From: Paenibacillus sp. PL2-23
Lineage (GTDB): Bacteria; Bacillota; Bacilli; Paenibacillales; Paenibacillaceae
DNA: 64,000 nucleotides
Assembly: GCF_040834005.1 (NCBI RefSeq)
Contig: NZ_CP162129.1
Span: forward strand, 973,501 to 1,037,500
Direction of reading: 5' to 3'
Shown here in pieces: positions 34,053-42,520 of the stretch. A program made the translations under genes and the position numbers. Numbering within the stretch: the stretch's first letter is position 1; every line of letters starts with the position of its first letter. The notes under the pieces are model-generated. The model was given only the letters and a program-made list of their open reading frames with translations. It ran no database searches and was not told the DNA's origin.

Positions 34053-34871
34053 CTAAAATGTTTTTAGCAAGGCTTCAGCCTTTCCGATAATGGCTCCGAT
34101 CTGACCTTCATATTCATAAGCTTTCACTCTCTGAGCCAGAATCTGGCGCTGGTAGAGGAGCATGCGGGAGAGGGATAAGCTCGTGGCGGGGGCGTCCAGC
34201 TTGCGCACGTTCTGCAGCAATATCTTAGACTCCGTCACAAATAGCTTCTTGGTGCTGCTTGCGGAGCTTTTGGCTGCCTTGATCCTCGTTTCGGGCGTCT
34301 CTGCCGCGCTCAGCAGGTCGCGGACCGCCTTCATCTTGGCGGCAGCCTCCGATTTCGCTTTTTTCAAGGCGGCTTCCTTGGCGTCGATGCTTGCATTAGC
34401 GGCCTTAACGGCCGCTTTGGTTATCTCGGCCTGCGCGCTGGCGAACGCGATAAGCTCCTTATTCTTCGACACTTTGGCGATGCTCAGCTGGGATTTGTGG
34501 GTGCTGTAGAGCTCGAATAACGGCTCGTATCGGCGCTCGGTCTGCTCCAGCGAGAGCTCCAGTGACCGGAGCTTCGCGGAATCAATGGACTTGATCTCCT
34601 TGCGGAGGGAGGCGGAGCGCTCTTCATTCTTATAATGCAGAGCGCTGATCTTCTGGTCGAGGCTGATCTCCTGCCCCTGGAGAGCCTGGAGCTCCGAATA
34701 GCTTCGCTTCAATTCAGCGGCGGCTTTGGCGTCCGCGCCAGCGACCATTCGGTCGAAGGACGACTTCGCGGTGGGGGAGAGCTCGAACGGAGCGGCGAAG
34801 GCATAGCTGGCTAAGGATAAGAGGATAACAGCGGACAAGCAGACGGCACGGACAACAAGCGAACGATACAT
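34053..34871 (-). CDS. Secreted Lys/Ala-rich coiled-coil protein of unknown function
   Basis: About 272 residues from ATG 34871, which has AAAAGGAGG 11 bases upstream. A signal peptide ends near SYAFAAPFEL, so the protein is exported. The mature part is nearly all helix, with heptad-like regions (about 50-120 and 130-200) rich in Lys, Ala, Ser and Glu. No enzyme motif. Its promoter and a large terminator lie upstream, so expression is likely gated by the leader. Family not recognised. Confidence 0.6.
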   Translation of the reverse strand: MYRSLVVRAVCLSAVILLSLASYAFAAPFELSPTAKSSFDRMVAGADAKAAAELKRSYSELQALQGQEISLDQKISALHYKNEERSASLRKEIKSIDSAKLRSLELSLEQTERRYEPLFELYSTHKSQLSIAKVSKNKELIAFASAQAEITKAAVKAANASIDAKEAALKKAKSEAAAKMKAVRDLLSAAETPETRIKAAKSSASSTKKLFVTESKILLQNVRKLDAPATSLSLSRMLLYQRQILAQRVKAYEYEGQIGAIIGKAEALLKTF

Positions 34872-34910
34872 AATAGGGAAAACCTCCTTTTGGCATAGTA
34901 CGGACAACAC

Positions 34911-34959
34911 AAAAAGCACCCGCAAGGGAGACGGAGAACGTCTCGCCCTGCGGGTGCTT
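34911..34959 (-). terminator. Large leader terminator upstream of the coiled-coil secreted protein gene
   Basis: On the minus strand AAGCACCCGCAGGG(C)GAGACG pairs with CGTCTCCCTTGCGGGTGCTT, loop TTCTC, then TTTTT. Outer arms CGGACAA (34901-34907) and TTGTCCG (34965-34971) can lengthen the stem. It sits between the promoter (34988-35016) and the gene start at 34871, so it must be read through for expression. Confidence 0.8.
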
Positions 34960-34987
34960 CCCGCTTGTCCGAACATCAGTTTCCATC

Positions 34988-35016
34988 ACTATACCGCATC
35001 GGTTGTTGATGGTCAA
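34988..35016 (-). promoter_or_regulatory. Sigma-A promoter of the gene at 34053-34871
   Basis: On the minus strand TTGACC, 17 bases, TATAGT. The expected start near 34981 leaves a leader of about 110 bases that contains the terminator. Confidence 0.75.
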
Positions 35017-35111
35017 GCAAATATAAAGAATTCTTATTTAAGCCTTTACGTTATAGGCGCGAAGCGTTTTTTTAACTATACTTAAGTGAAAAACGGATAG
35101 GGGATTGAGCC

Positions 35112-35900
35112 ATGAAGTATAAAATCGTATTTTTTGATATCGATGGTACGTTAGTCAATGAGAACAAAGAAATTCCGGCGGATACGATTGAGGCGATTCA
35201 GGAGCTGAAGGAAAGCGGCGTAGAGCCGGTCATCGCGACTGGCAGGGCTCCTTATTTCATCAAGCCGCTGGCGGAGAAGCTGGGGATCGAGTCCTTCGTA
35301 TGCTTGAACGGCGGCTATGTTGTCTACAAGGGGCAGCCTCTGTACCGCAAGACGATTGAGAAGAAGGCGCTGGAATCGCTTGTTGCGCTGGCGGCGCAGC
35401 ATGAGCATGGGCTTGTATTCGAGGGCGAGCATCAATTCTATTGCGACCGGGAGAATCATCCCTTTATTACGGAGGCTGTGCAGTCGCTGAAGGTTGATCT
35501 GCCGGGCTACAATCCCGACTTCTGGCGCACAGATGATATTTTCCAGGTATTCCTGCATTGCGAAAGCCATGACGAGCCTCTCTACGAGGCGTTGAAATCC
35601 GACTTTACCCTAATTCGCTGGCACCCGCAGGCGATGGACGTGCTGCCGGCCGGCGGCTCCAAAGCCGAGGGTATCGCGGCTCTGCTGGATAAGCTGGGCT
35701 ACACTGAGGCGGATGCCGTTGCGTTCGGCGACGGGCTGAACGACAAGGAAATGCTGGCTTACGTCGGCTTCGGCGTAGCCATGGGCAACTCCAATCCTGA
35801 GCTGCTGCCGTACGCGGATTTCGTGACGACTCATGTTGATGAAGGGGGCATCCGCAACGGCCTCATCGAAGCGGGTTTGCTGCCGGTTCGTTCGGCGTAA
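35112..35900 (+). CDS. Cof-type HAD-superfamily sugar phosphatase
   Basis: A 262-residue HAD hydrolase. Motif I FFDIDGTLV holds the nucleophile Asp, motif II is VIATGRAP, motif III the Lys in GGSKAEGI, and motif IV FGDGLNDKEML. The large cap between motifs II and III is the C2 type of Cof/YidA enzymes, which remove phosphate from sugar phosphates or FMN-like compounds. ATG 35112 follows AGGGGA. It stands alone. Confidence 0.92.
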   Translation: MKYKIVFFDIDGTLVNENKEIPADTIEAIQELKESGVEPVIATGRAPYFIKPLAEKLGIESFVCLNGGYVVYKGQPLYRKTIEKKALESLVALAAQHEHGLVFEGEHQFYCDRENHPFITEAVQSLKVDLPGYNPDFWRTDDIFQVFLHCESHDEPLYEALKSDFTLIRWHPQAMDVLPAGGSKAEGIAALLDKLGYTEADAVAFGDGLNDKEMLAYVGFGVAMGNSNPELLPYADFVTTHVDEGGIRNGLIEAGLLPVRSA

Positions 35901-35986
35901 GCGAGGCTGCTTTTTTTCGCTCTCACCAAACGATGATTGCCCACGTACAATAACCTAGACATTTGACGATGCTTGGGGGAAGAGGC

Positions 35987-36757
35987 GTGATTGTAATCTC
36001 GGATGGCAGCCCCGTTCAGTTTCCGCCGCGAATGCTGACGGAGCTGGAGAAGAAGACGCTGCGGAGGAAGATGAATAGTCCCGTGATGTACCGTTATCCC
36101 AGCCTGGAATCGCTGTTGTTCGAGCTGAAGATGCGGACCAATATTGTGGAGGCGGCCAAGTCGATGTATGCCAGCGGAGTCAGCTTCGCCACCTTCACTA
36201 ATTCCCGGGCGAACGACAGGTATTGGACGCGAACCCCGAACGGCGGGTTTCTCCTGAAGCCGGGCGTTCCGCCGGCCGTGGCTGTCAGCGATATTTTTGA
36301 GAATGGGCAGCTGTACGCCTTCGAGTGCGCTACCGCTATCATTATCATGCTGTACAAGGCGGTTCTTGAGACGATAGGGGAGGACGCCTTCAACCGGCAT
36401 TTCCAGAGGCTGTTCCTGCGGGACTGGCAAACGGACAGAGATTTGCCGTTAATTACACATCACAATTTAGGGGAAACCTACGCGGGCGACGTGCTCTACT
36501 TCAAAAATCCTGATCATCATCCCGACACGCCGGAATGGCAAGGGGAGAATGTCATTATGCTGGACGATAATCTGTTCTTCGGACACGGCATTGGGATTGG
36601 ATCGGGATCGGACATAATCGCCCAGCTGAATAAGGCGAGAAGGCCGGGAAGCTTCATATCGGCTTATCTGCAGGACTTGATTCTGCTGCCGGACTATGAG
36701 GCGGTGCGGCTGCTGTCCATGCGCGAGGACGAAGCGGAAGCGGTGCCCGCAGGTTAA
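35987..36757 (+). CDS. tgl: Protein-glutamine gamma-glutamyltransferase, spore-coat transglutaminase
   Basis: About 256 residues starting at GTG 35987 behind GGGGGAAGAGG. Strong resemblance to Bacillus subtilis Tgl: MFELKLR-like LLFELKMRTNIVEAAKSMY, and FYAFECATAI-like YAFECATAI with the catalytic Cys at residue 114. The protein crosslinks Gln and Lys side chains in the spore coat. Also conserved are YFKNP, WQGENVIML and FFGHGIGI. Its presence is direct evidence for sporulation. A long terminator follows. Confidence 0.93.
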   Translation: MIVISDGSPVQFPPRMLTELEKKTLRRKMNSPVMYRYPSLESLLFELKMRTNIVEAAKSMYASGVSFATFTNSRANDRYWTRTPNGGFLLKPGVPPAVAVSDIFENGQLYAFECATAIIIMLYKAVLETIGEDAFNRHFQRLFLRDWQTDRDLPLITHHNLGETYAGDVLYFKNPDHHPDTPEWQGENVIMLDDNLFFGHGIGIGSGSDIIAQLNKARRPGSFISAYLQDLILLPDYEAVRLLSMREDEAEAVPAG

Positions 36758-36782
36758 TGAAAGCTTAACGGCCAGGAAAGGA

Positions 36783-36841
36783 AACAGCGACAGTCGAGAA
36801 GGCGCAGGTGCGAGTCCTGTGCGCTCGATGTCGCTGTTTTT
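36783..36841. terminator. Terminator between tgl and the convergent cyclophilin gene
   Basis: AACAGCGACA (36783-36792) pairs with TGTCGCTGTT (36829-36838), with inner arms CGAG/CTCG and GCGCAGG/CCTGTGC; T-run after 36836. Confidence 0.85.
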
Positions 36842-36850
36842 GTGTGCGCC

Positions 36851-37567
36851 CTAGGACGCGTGCTGCGGCTCCTCGAAGGTCATGCCCTTCTTGTCCACGG
36901 TTACCTTCTTCATAAGGATTGGCTGCAGCGGCATATCGTTGCCGTCACGGTCTTGATTCACAACGACATCAGCAGCCTCCATGCCTTCCACAACCGCTCC
37001 GAACGCGGCGTATTGCTTGTCCAGGAATATGGAATCCTCTACGACGATAAAAAACTGTGAGCCCGCGGAATCCGGAGCGTTGGACCGGGCCATGGAGATT
37101 ACGCCGCGCTTGTGGCTCAGCTTGTTCTCGAAGCCGTTATTCGTGAACTCGCCCGGTATGGAGTAGCCAGGGCCGCCGGTGCCATTGCCGTCGGGATCGC
37201 CGCCCTGAATCATGAACCCCGGAATGACGCGATGGAACATCAGACCATCATAGAAGCCCTTCTCCACGAGCGATATAAAGTTGTTGACGGTGTTGGGAGC
37301 AACCTCCGGATACAGCTCCACCTTAATGACCTGATCGTTGCTCAGCTCTATGGTGACAAGCGGATGCTTGTCCGAGCCAAGCAGCTCAGGCTCGTTGGAC
37401 GCGGTTTCCGTCGGAGCGGGTGACGGCGAAGCGGCGCCGCCGCCTTGCTCCTGTCCCGCGTTGTTCGTTGTCCCGCTGCCCTGGTTCACACCGCAGCCGG
37501 ATGCCGCCAGCACGAGTGCCAGCAGCACAATGGCATATAAGCCAAATGAAGTTTTGAAACGTTTCAT
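36851..37567 (-). CDS. Cyclophilin-type peptidyl-prolyl isomerase lipoprotein
   Basis: About 238 residues from ATG 37567 behind AGGAGGG. A lipoprotein signal ends at AASGCG, followed by a low-complexity linker rich in Gly, Ala, Ser, Pro and Thr (about 25-60). The cyclophilin domain has FHRVIPGFMIQGGDPDGNGTGG and SQFFIV, with the catalytic Arg of FHRV present. It speeds proline isomerisation in exported proteins on the outer membrane face. Confidence 0.93.
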   Translation of the reverse strand: MKRFKTSFGLYAIVLLALVLAASGCGVNQGSGTTNNAGQEQGGGAASPSPAPTETASNEPELLGSDKHPLVTIELSNDQVIKVELYPEVAPNTVNNFISLVEKGFYDGLMFHRVIPGFMIQGGDPDGNGTGGPGYSIPGEFTNNGFENKLSHKRGVISMARSNAPDSAGSQFFIVVEDSIFLDKQYAAFGAVVEGMEAADVVVNQDRDGNDMPLQPILMKKVTVDKKGMTFEEPQHAS

Positions 37568-37681
37568 GACCAAATTCCCTCCTGATGGATGTCAATTGCC
37601 GCCGAGCTCGGCATGATTTTCTAGCATCCATCTTATCATAATCGCGGGAGGAAAATCTAACCTTCACAGGCGTCGGCAAGC

Positions 37682-38140
37682 TCAGCTCTCATCCTCTGTC
37701 ATGGCCGGAGCCTTCACCCTATGCAGCAGCTCGCGCATAAGCGCGAGCAGCTCCACGCCTTCCTCCTTAGTCGCGTTCAGGCCAGCGACAAGCTTCTCTG
37801 GAATGCAGACGGCTTTCTCCCGCAGCTGGCGTCCTTGCTCTGTCAAGGTGACGATAACGCTGCGCTCGTCGTGCTTGTCGCGCATCCGCGTCAGAAGCCC
37901 TGCGGCCTCCAGCTTCTTCAGGAGAGGGGTCAGCGTGCCAGAATCCAGATAGAGCCTGGCGCCAAGCGCGCTTACCGACACCTCGTCCTGCTCCCACAGG
38001 GCAAGCATCGTGACATATTGGGTATACGTCAGGCCGAGCTCCTGCAGGAGCGGGCGATATAGCTTCGTAATTTCGCGGGACGCCGCATAGATCGAGAAGC
38101 AAATCTGATTGTCCAGCTTCAGCGTGTCATCCGTATGCAT
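37682..38140 (-). CDS. MarR-family regulator of the OhrR organic-peroxide type
   Basis: About 152 residues from ATG 38140, which has GGAGG five bases upstream; the ATG four codons earlier overlaps that site. LDNQICFSIYAASREITKLY carries the N-terminal Cys that OhrR uses to sense organic peroxides. The winged helix is readable in YLDSGTLTPLLKKLEAAGLL and RDKHDERSVIVTLTEQG. OhrR represses a peroxidase gene (ohr) until its Cys is oxidised. No ohr is adjacent. A 14-bp AT-rich palindrome upstream may be its operator. Confidence 0.88.
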   Translation of the reverse strand: MHTDDTLKLDNQICFSIYAASREITKLYRPLLQELGLTYTQYVTMLALWEQDEVSVSALGARLYLDSGTLTPLLKKLEAAGLLTRMRDKHDERSVIVTLTEQGRQLREKAVCIPEKLVAGLNATKEEGVELLALMRELLHRVKAPAMTEDES

Positions 38141-38167
38141 GTAATCCTCCATCGTTCAATTCAATTG

Positions 38168-38181
38168 TATTAAATTTAATA
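38168..38181 (-). promoter_or_regulatory. Putative OhrR operator
   Basis: TATTAAATTTAATA is a perfect 14-bp palindrome, flanked by CAATTCAATTGTA, 28 bases upstream of the OhrR start. OhrR boxes are AT-rich inverted repeats of this sort, so autoregulation is plausible. Confidence 0.5.
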
Positions 38182-38225
38182 TACGGGATGGCGGATTGCG
38201 CTGTCAACGAATCGGGATCACGTCC

Positions 38226-39218
38226 TTATTCCAGCGTGACCCCGATGCCGAGCTCCATGCTTCTGCGCACTAACCAGTCGGCGACGGCAACGTCGAATGC
38301 CGCCATGCCCATGGGACAGAAGAGGACGGACCTGGAGGCTGTATGCAAGTCCCGAAGCCTCCCGCGCAGCGCCACATCGCCAAGCGTAATGGCGGCTTCC
38401 TGGCTCAGCCCCGCCTCGCGGTGAAGGAGCTCGATATCGGTATTCTCCCTGCACACCTCCTGCCAGTCGTCCACAACGACGATTGGAACAGCAGCGATTG
38501 CAGCCAGCGTATAGTCTCGCAGAGAAATATCGAGCAGAAGCGTGCCGGGCGCGGGCGCGGCATGAATATATCGGTTGTCGCTTACCGTACACGTGATCAC
38601 GACATCGCATGCCGCATACAGCGGCTCCCAGTCTGACGTCACGCGTACGCGGCCGACCTCCCAGCCGGACAGCGTTCGTTCGCTGGCGAGCTGCCAGTCG
38701 ACGCCGCGAATATCGTACAGATAGAGCAGCTCCATATAAGGCTTGAAAAGCTGCACGAGCATATCGGCATGAAATCTGCCGATAGGTCCCCACCCGATAA
38801 TGCCTACGCGGAGCGACTGAGGAGCCGTCTCGCCGCGGCTTGCGATCCAATGCTTCAGCATGAGACCGCTGACGGCCGCCGTTCTTGCGGCGCTGACGGA
38901 GGGCGCATTTAGAACGGCCGCCGGAACGCCTGTGTCGGCATCGTTCAGCAGCGTGATGCTGTGAGCTCTCGGCAAGCCTATGCCGGGATTGCCGGGGAAG
39001 CTCGCAATCCACTTCAGTCCGGCGGCCCGAATGCCGCCGCCGATATAGGCGGGCATGGCAATGATGCGATTGCGGGGATCGCCGTACCTTAGATAAGGCT
39101 TCAGAGGCTGGGCGTAAGCGCCCTGCTCCATCGTCTCCAGCGTCCTTCGAAGCACGCCGGTCAGCTCGTTCCATCCGAATCCGACGGCATGAATATGCGA
39201 TTCATTCAAATAGAGCAA
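38226..39218 (-). CDS. sbnB: N-(2-amino-2-carboxyethyl)-L-glutamate dehydrogenase, SbnB-like (2,3-diaminopropionate synthesis)
   Basis: About 330 residues from TTG 39218, which gives MLYLNESHIH, the usual SbnB start, and has AGGAGGGGG upstream. It belongs to the ornithine cyclodeaminase/mu-crystallin family, with a Rossmann NAD-binding motif GIIGWGPIGRFHADM and the conserved GLKWIASFPGNP. SbnB oxidises N-(2-amino-2-carboxyethyl)-L-glutamate to L-2,3-diaminopropionate plus 2-oxoglutarate. It overlaps sbnA by 13 bases and is last in a three-gene operon. Confidence 0.9.
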   Translation of the reverse strand: MLYLNESHIHAVGFGWNELTGVLRRTLETMEQGAYAQPLKPYLRYGDPRNRIIAMPAYIGGGIRAAGLKWIASFPGNPGIGLPRAHSITLLNDADTGVPAAVLNAPSVSAARTAAVSGLMLKHWIASRGETAPQSLRVGIIGWGPIGRFHADMLVQLFKPYMELLYLYDIRGVDWQLASERTLSGWEVGRVRVTSDWEPLYAACDVVITCTVSDNRYIHAAPAPGTLLLDISLRDYTLAAIAAVPIVVVDDWQEVCRENTDIELLHREAGLSQEAAITLGDVALRGRLRDLHTASRSVLFCPMGMAAFDVAVADWLVRRSMELGIGVTLE

Positions 39219-40216
39219 GGTGAGCCCCCTCCTGCTGGCGGAAGCGAATGCCCGAACTGCTGGAGCATCCACTTGTCGTTGAATACGGTGTCCATGTAAC
39301 GCTCGCCGCGGTCATGCAGCATCACGACGCATACCGAACCGTCCGGTATGCGGTCCATAAGCGAATGAAGAGCGGCGATACATGCTCCGGAGGATGGACC
39401 GGCAAGGAGGGATTCCGCCTTAGCAAGCGCTCGGCAGGCCATCGCCATATCCCGATCCTTTACAGTGACCGCCAGATCCATGAAGCGCTCCTGTCCGAAC
39501 GGCGGCACAATGCCTGCTCCAAGCCCGGGAAAGCGGCGAGGGCCTTTGTCTCCGCCTAGTATGACGCTGCCCGCCGCATCCACGGCAACAACCTTGGTGC
39601 CGAGCCCGTGATTCCTAATATAAGTGGAGCAGCCGAGCATCGTCCCGCAGGTGCTGACGCCGCCAATCACATAATCGACGCGAGGCAGCGCATGTGCGAT
39701 CTCTGCCATCGTGCCGTTGGCATGCGCCTGCCAGTTATGGGGATTCCCGTACTGGTTAGGCCAATAGCTGTGGGGCCATTCACGCAGCAGCTGCTCCACG
39801 CGCGCCAGCCGGGCGGGAAGATATTCGCCCGTCACGGGATCGGGCTCTGCCACGTACGACACTTCGGCTCCGAAGGCTTTCATTATCGCGATGTTCTGCG
39901 CTGTCGTTCTGGGATCAATCACGCTGATGAATCGTATCCCCAGATAGGAGCAGATGGCGGACAAGCTAATGGCCATATTGCCGGAGCTGGACTCGACGAC
40001 TACAGCCCCCGGAGCCAGCTCTCCGCTCTCAAGCGCGGCACTTATCATACGCCGCGCAGTCCGATCTTTGGCGCTTCCGGTGGGATTCATGAGCTCCAGC
40101 TTGCCATACACGGTTATGCCGCGATCATTCGGGAACAGCCGATCGAGGGGGAGCAGCGGCGTGCTGCCGATTCGATCCAGCCAGCCTGTCGCCATGGCCG
40201 CATCAACGCCTTTCAT
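39206..40216 (-). CDS. sbnA: N-(2-amino-2-carboxyethyl)-L-glutamate synthase, SbnA-like
   Basis: A 336-residue PLP enzyme of the cysteine synthase fold. Lys50 in NPTGSAKDRTA should bind PLP; SSSGNMAISLS is the phosphate/substrate loop, and GGVSTCGTMLG the glycine-rich loop. SbnA joins O-phospho-L-serine and L-glutamate into the intermediate used by SbnB. It starts at ATG 40216, overlapping the stop of the adenylating enzyme by 4 bases, so the operon order is adenylase, sbnA, sbnB. Confidence 0.9.
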   Translation of the reverse strand: MKGVDAAMATGWLDRIGSTPLLPLDRLFPNDRGITVYGKLELMNPTGSAKDRTARRMISAALESGELAPGAVVVESSSGNMAISLSAICSYLGIRFISVIDPRTTAQNIAIMKAFGAEVSYVAEPDPVTGEYLPARLARVEQLLREWPHSYWPNQYGNPHNWQAHANGTMAEIAHALPRVDYVIGGVSTCGTMLGCSTYIRNHGLGTKVVAVDAAGSVILGGDKGPRRFPGLGAGIVPPFGQERFMDLAVTVKDRDMAMACRALAKAESLLAGPSSGACIAALHSLMDRIPDGSVCVVMLHDRGERYMDTVFNDKWMLQQFGHSLPPAGGGSPCSI

Positions 40217-41442
40217 TGATATAATTTTTTGGCTTTGACACCGCCCGCAGGCAGCCGATTCATAGAGCCGACAGCTAGAACCTGGATTCCCCCCAGCAGG
40301 CCGTTGCGGATCATCAAGCCGATATCATCTATGCTGTTCTCCACCTCGGAGCGGATGGCGAGCAGCTTGGTTTCGTCCAAATGCTCACCCGCCAGATAAA
40401 GCGTCAGCTTGTTGTCGGCCATGCCGACCCGCAGCGATACGTCAGTGGCATGACGGTAGACCGCTTCTTCAATATCGTACAAGCTGATCTTCTCCCCATG
40501 CTTGAACTCGCGGCCGATACGCTTTGTAATGCCGCGAAAGGTATAAAGCAGCCGTCCATCGCGCTCAATAGTCCGAAAATCGCGTACGACGTCATACGTC
40601 ACGTAACGGATGACGGGGAAGAGAGAGCGCTGTGTCGAGGTTATGACGAGAACGCCTTCGTCAAGGCTGAGAGGCTCAAGCTGGTCATCAACCAGCTCGG
40701 CGGGGAGCGACTCGCCGATCATGCCTTCGGCCAGAACATAACGGCCGAGCCCGTGGTCATAAGCGGCGATTGCTCCCGCTTCAATGGAGCCGTATGTGTC
40801 CAGCACGTCCCCTGGCTGAAGGCCAAACCGCGCAGCTATGCGGGACTGCCACTCCGGCGAGGCGAGCTCCCCGACCAGAATGAGCTTCCGTATCCCCAGT
40901 TCGCGCGGATGGGGAGCCGCTTCGGCAATCGCCTCCAGAATGGAGGGCATCGTGTACAGCAGCTGCGGCTGGAACGCGGCCAGGCGAACGACGTGCTCCT
41001 GGATGGGAGCGGTGAACGGAATGGCCTCTCCCAGGCAGCCCATGCTCTCGAAGATGGCGAGCGCCGTACTGGCCGCGTGACCGGTTCCCAGATCGGCCAT
41101 CGCCCTCCGGATGCCATGGTTCACGCCAAGCCATGCGGCGTAGCTGGAGCGCTTCGCGGCCATGTAGCGTCCCTCGTCCTCCTCGGAGTAATAGATTGAT
41201 TTCCGTGTGCCCGTTGATGTGCCGGAGGTGCGGTAGACGGACAGTCCCGCTTCATGCCGCGGCGGCTGTGAATAATAATGCTTCTCTAGCAGCGCAGATC
41301 CCAGGAGCGGCAGCCGCTTCAAGTCAACAGACTCCCGCAGCCCGAGCCTGATACCGGCCTCGCCGAGCAGCTGGCCGTACCAGGGATGGAGCGCGGCTAT
41401 TCGGCGCAAATGGTTCTGAAGCTCACTCAGCAAATCGGTCAT
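40213..41442 (-). CDS. Stand-alone adenylate-forming enzyme (PaaK/CoF-synthetase-like) in a diaminopropionate operon
   Basis: About 409 residues from ATG 41442 behind GAAGGAGAG. The phosphate-binding loop YRTSGTSTGTRKSIYYS, DTYGSIEAG and RGITKRIGREFKHGEKIS match the phenylacetate-CoA ligase-like branch of the ANL superfamily. The end (LPAGGVKAKKLYQ) supplies a Lys where ANL enzymes have their adenylation Lys. It should activate a carboxylate as an acyl-AMP; the acceptor may be CoA, a carrier or an amine such as diaminopropionate. No NRPS, carrier protein or siderophore synthetase is next to it. First gene of the operon, divergent from the ATP-grasp gene at 41652. Confidence 0.82.
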   Translation of the reverse strand: MTDLLSELQNHLRRIAALHPWYGQLLGEAGIRLGLRESVDLKRLPLLGSALLEKHYYSQPPRHEAGLSVYRTSGTSTGTRKSIYYSEEDEGRYMAAKRSSYAAWLGVNHGIRRAMADLGTGHAASTALAIFESMGCLGEAIPFTAPIQEHVVRLAAFQPQLLYTMPSILEAIAEAAPHPRELGIRKLILVGELASPEWQSRIAARFGLQPGDVLDTYGSIEAGAIAAYDHGLGRYVLAEGMIGESLPAELVDDQLEPLSLDEGVLVITSTQRSLFPVIRYVTYDVVRDFRTIERDGRLLYTFRGITKRIGREFKHGEKISLYDIEEAVYRHATDVSLRVGMADNKLTLYLAGEHLDETKLLAIRSEVENSIDDIGLMIRNGLLGGIQVLAVGSMNRLPAGGVKAKKLYQ

Positions 41443-41651
41443 CGCTCCAGTTCTCTCCTTCGAGCATCTCAATATGGTTACTACAAGCATATGTGCCGCC
41501 GTGGAGTTGGTTCGGCGATGACGACAGCGGCCTAAAGCGCTTTTCCACTTTTTTCGTATAGTATGAATAAGTACGGTTATTTGTTAGAGCAATCGCTAGA
41601 TATGCAATACGCCTGGATCCCGCGGGCGAGAAGGGAGTTCGGTGGAGGACA

Positions 41652-42461
41652 ATGCCTAAGCTTGAAGGGAAAGCTAGCAGGAGAGGTTATCGAATTTCTG
41701 ATAAATGGGCCAAAACAGTTGTTCTATTAAGAGACGCGGGCTTGCGCCCGCATATTCCGGAGACGAGAAGGCTGAGCCGTGCGACGCTGAGCAGAATGCT
41801 GGACAGCTACCAGATGGTATACGTGAAGCCTACCCACGGCTCGCTGGGCAAGGGTGTTATGCGAGTAGAGAAGGCAGACGGCGGAGAATACGTCTATCAG
41901 CTGGCGGGGGTGAGACACTCCTTCCGCAGCTTCGACGGCCTATACCATTCCATCAGGAGGGATGCGGGCGGCAGAAGCTATCTCGTACAGCGAGGCATTC
42001 ACGCGCTCAAATACGAGGGAAGAACGTTCGATCTGCGCCTTGTGGTGCAGAAGTCGCCGTCCGGCGGCTTCGAGGCGACGGGCACGGTGGGACGTGTGGC
42101 GCATCCGGGCAAAATCGTAACAAACGGCAGCCAGGGAGGCACGATTCTGACGGCGGAGCAGGTGCTCTCTCCGTATACGAGTCCCATGCAGAGAGCCCGG
42201 CTGAAGAAGCAACTGGACGGGTTGGGGCTCTCGACAATCAAGTCGCTTCGCCGCCGCTATCCGAAAATGCTGGAGATAGGTCTCGATATTGCCTTGGACC
42301 GCAATCTGAAGCCTTGGATTCTGGAGGTCAATACGACGCCTGACCATTGCCCGTTCGCCATCCTGCCAGATCAGACGATGATTCGCAGAATTATCCATTA
42401 TGGGAGAAGCTATGGCCGCACGTACCCGCTCCAATGCAACAAAGCGAAGACAATTCTGTAA
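41652..42461 (+). CDS. YheC/YheD-family ATP-grasp protein (endospore coat-associated family)
   Basis: A 269-residue ATP-grasp protein. The ATP site is visible in VYVKPTHGSLGKGVMRVE, RGIHALKYEGRTFDLRLVVQ and LEVNTTPDHCPF, with the metal ligands Glu and Asn of the last segment. Family members sit in or near the spore coat in bacilli; their substrates are unknown, but the fold ligates carboxylates to amines via acyl phosphate. The gene is divergent from the diaminopropionate operon with 209 bases between, which may or may not be meaningful. Confidence 0.82.
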   Translation: MPKLEGKASRRGYRISDKWAKTVVLLRDAGLRPHIPETRRLSRATLSRMLDSYQMVYVKPTHGSLGKGVMRVEKADGGEYVYQLAGVRHSFRSFDGLYHSIRRDAGGRSYLVQRGIHALKYEGRTFDLRLVVQKSPSGGFEATGTVGRVAHPGKIVTNGSQGGTILTAEQVLSPYTSPMQRARLKKQLDGLGLSTIKSLRRRYPKMLEIGLDIALDRNLKPWILEVNTTPDHCPFAILPDQTMIRRIIHYGRSYGRTYPLQCNKAKTIL

Positions 42462-42471
42462 GGTCCAATAC

Positions 42472-42514
42472 AAACGAACGGAGCGCCATGCGTGGGCATG
42501 CGCTCCGTTCGTTT
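42472..42514. terminator. Bidirectional terminator between the ATP-grasp and SLH genes
   Basis: AAACGAACGGAGCGC (42472-42486) pairs with GCGCTCCGTTCGTTT (42500-42514), T-run and A-rich flank on opposite sides. Confidence 0.85.
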
Positions 42515-42520
42515 TGCCGG

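Noticed and set aside
36800-36826. tRNA T-arm-like sequence (GGTGCGAGTCC in a stem)
   Set aside because: It is the inner part of the tgl terminator; no acceptor, D or anticodon arms.
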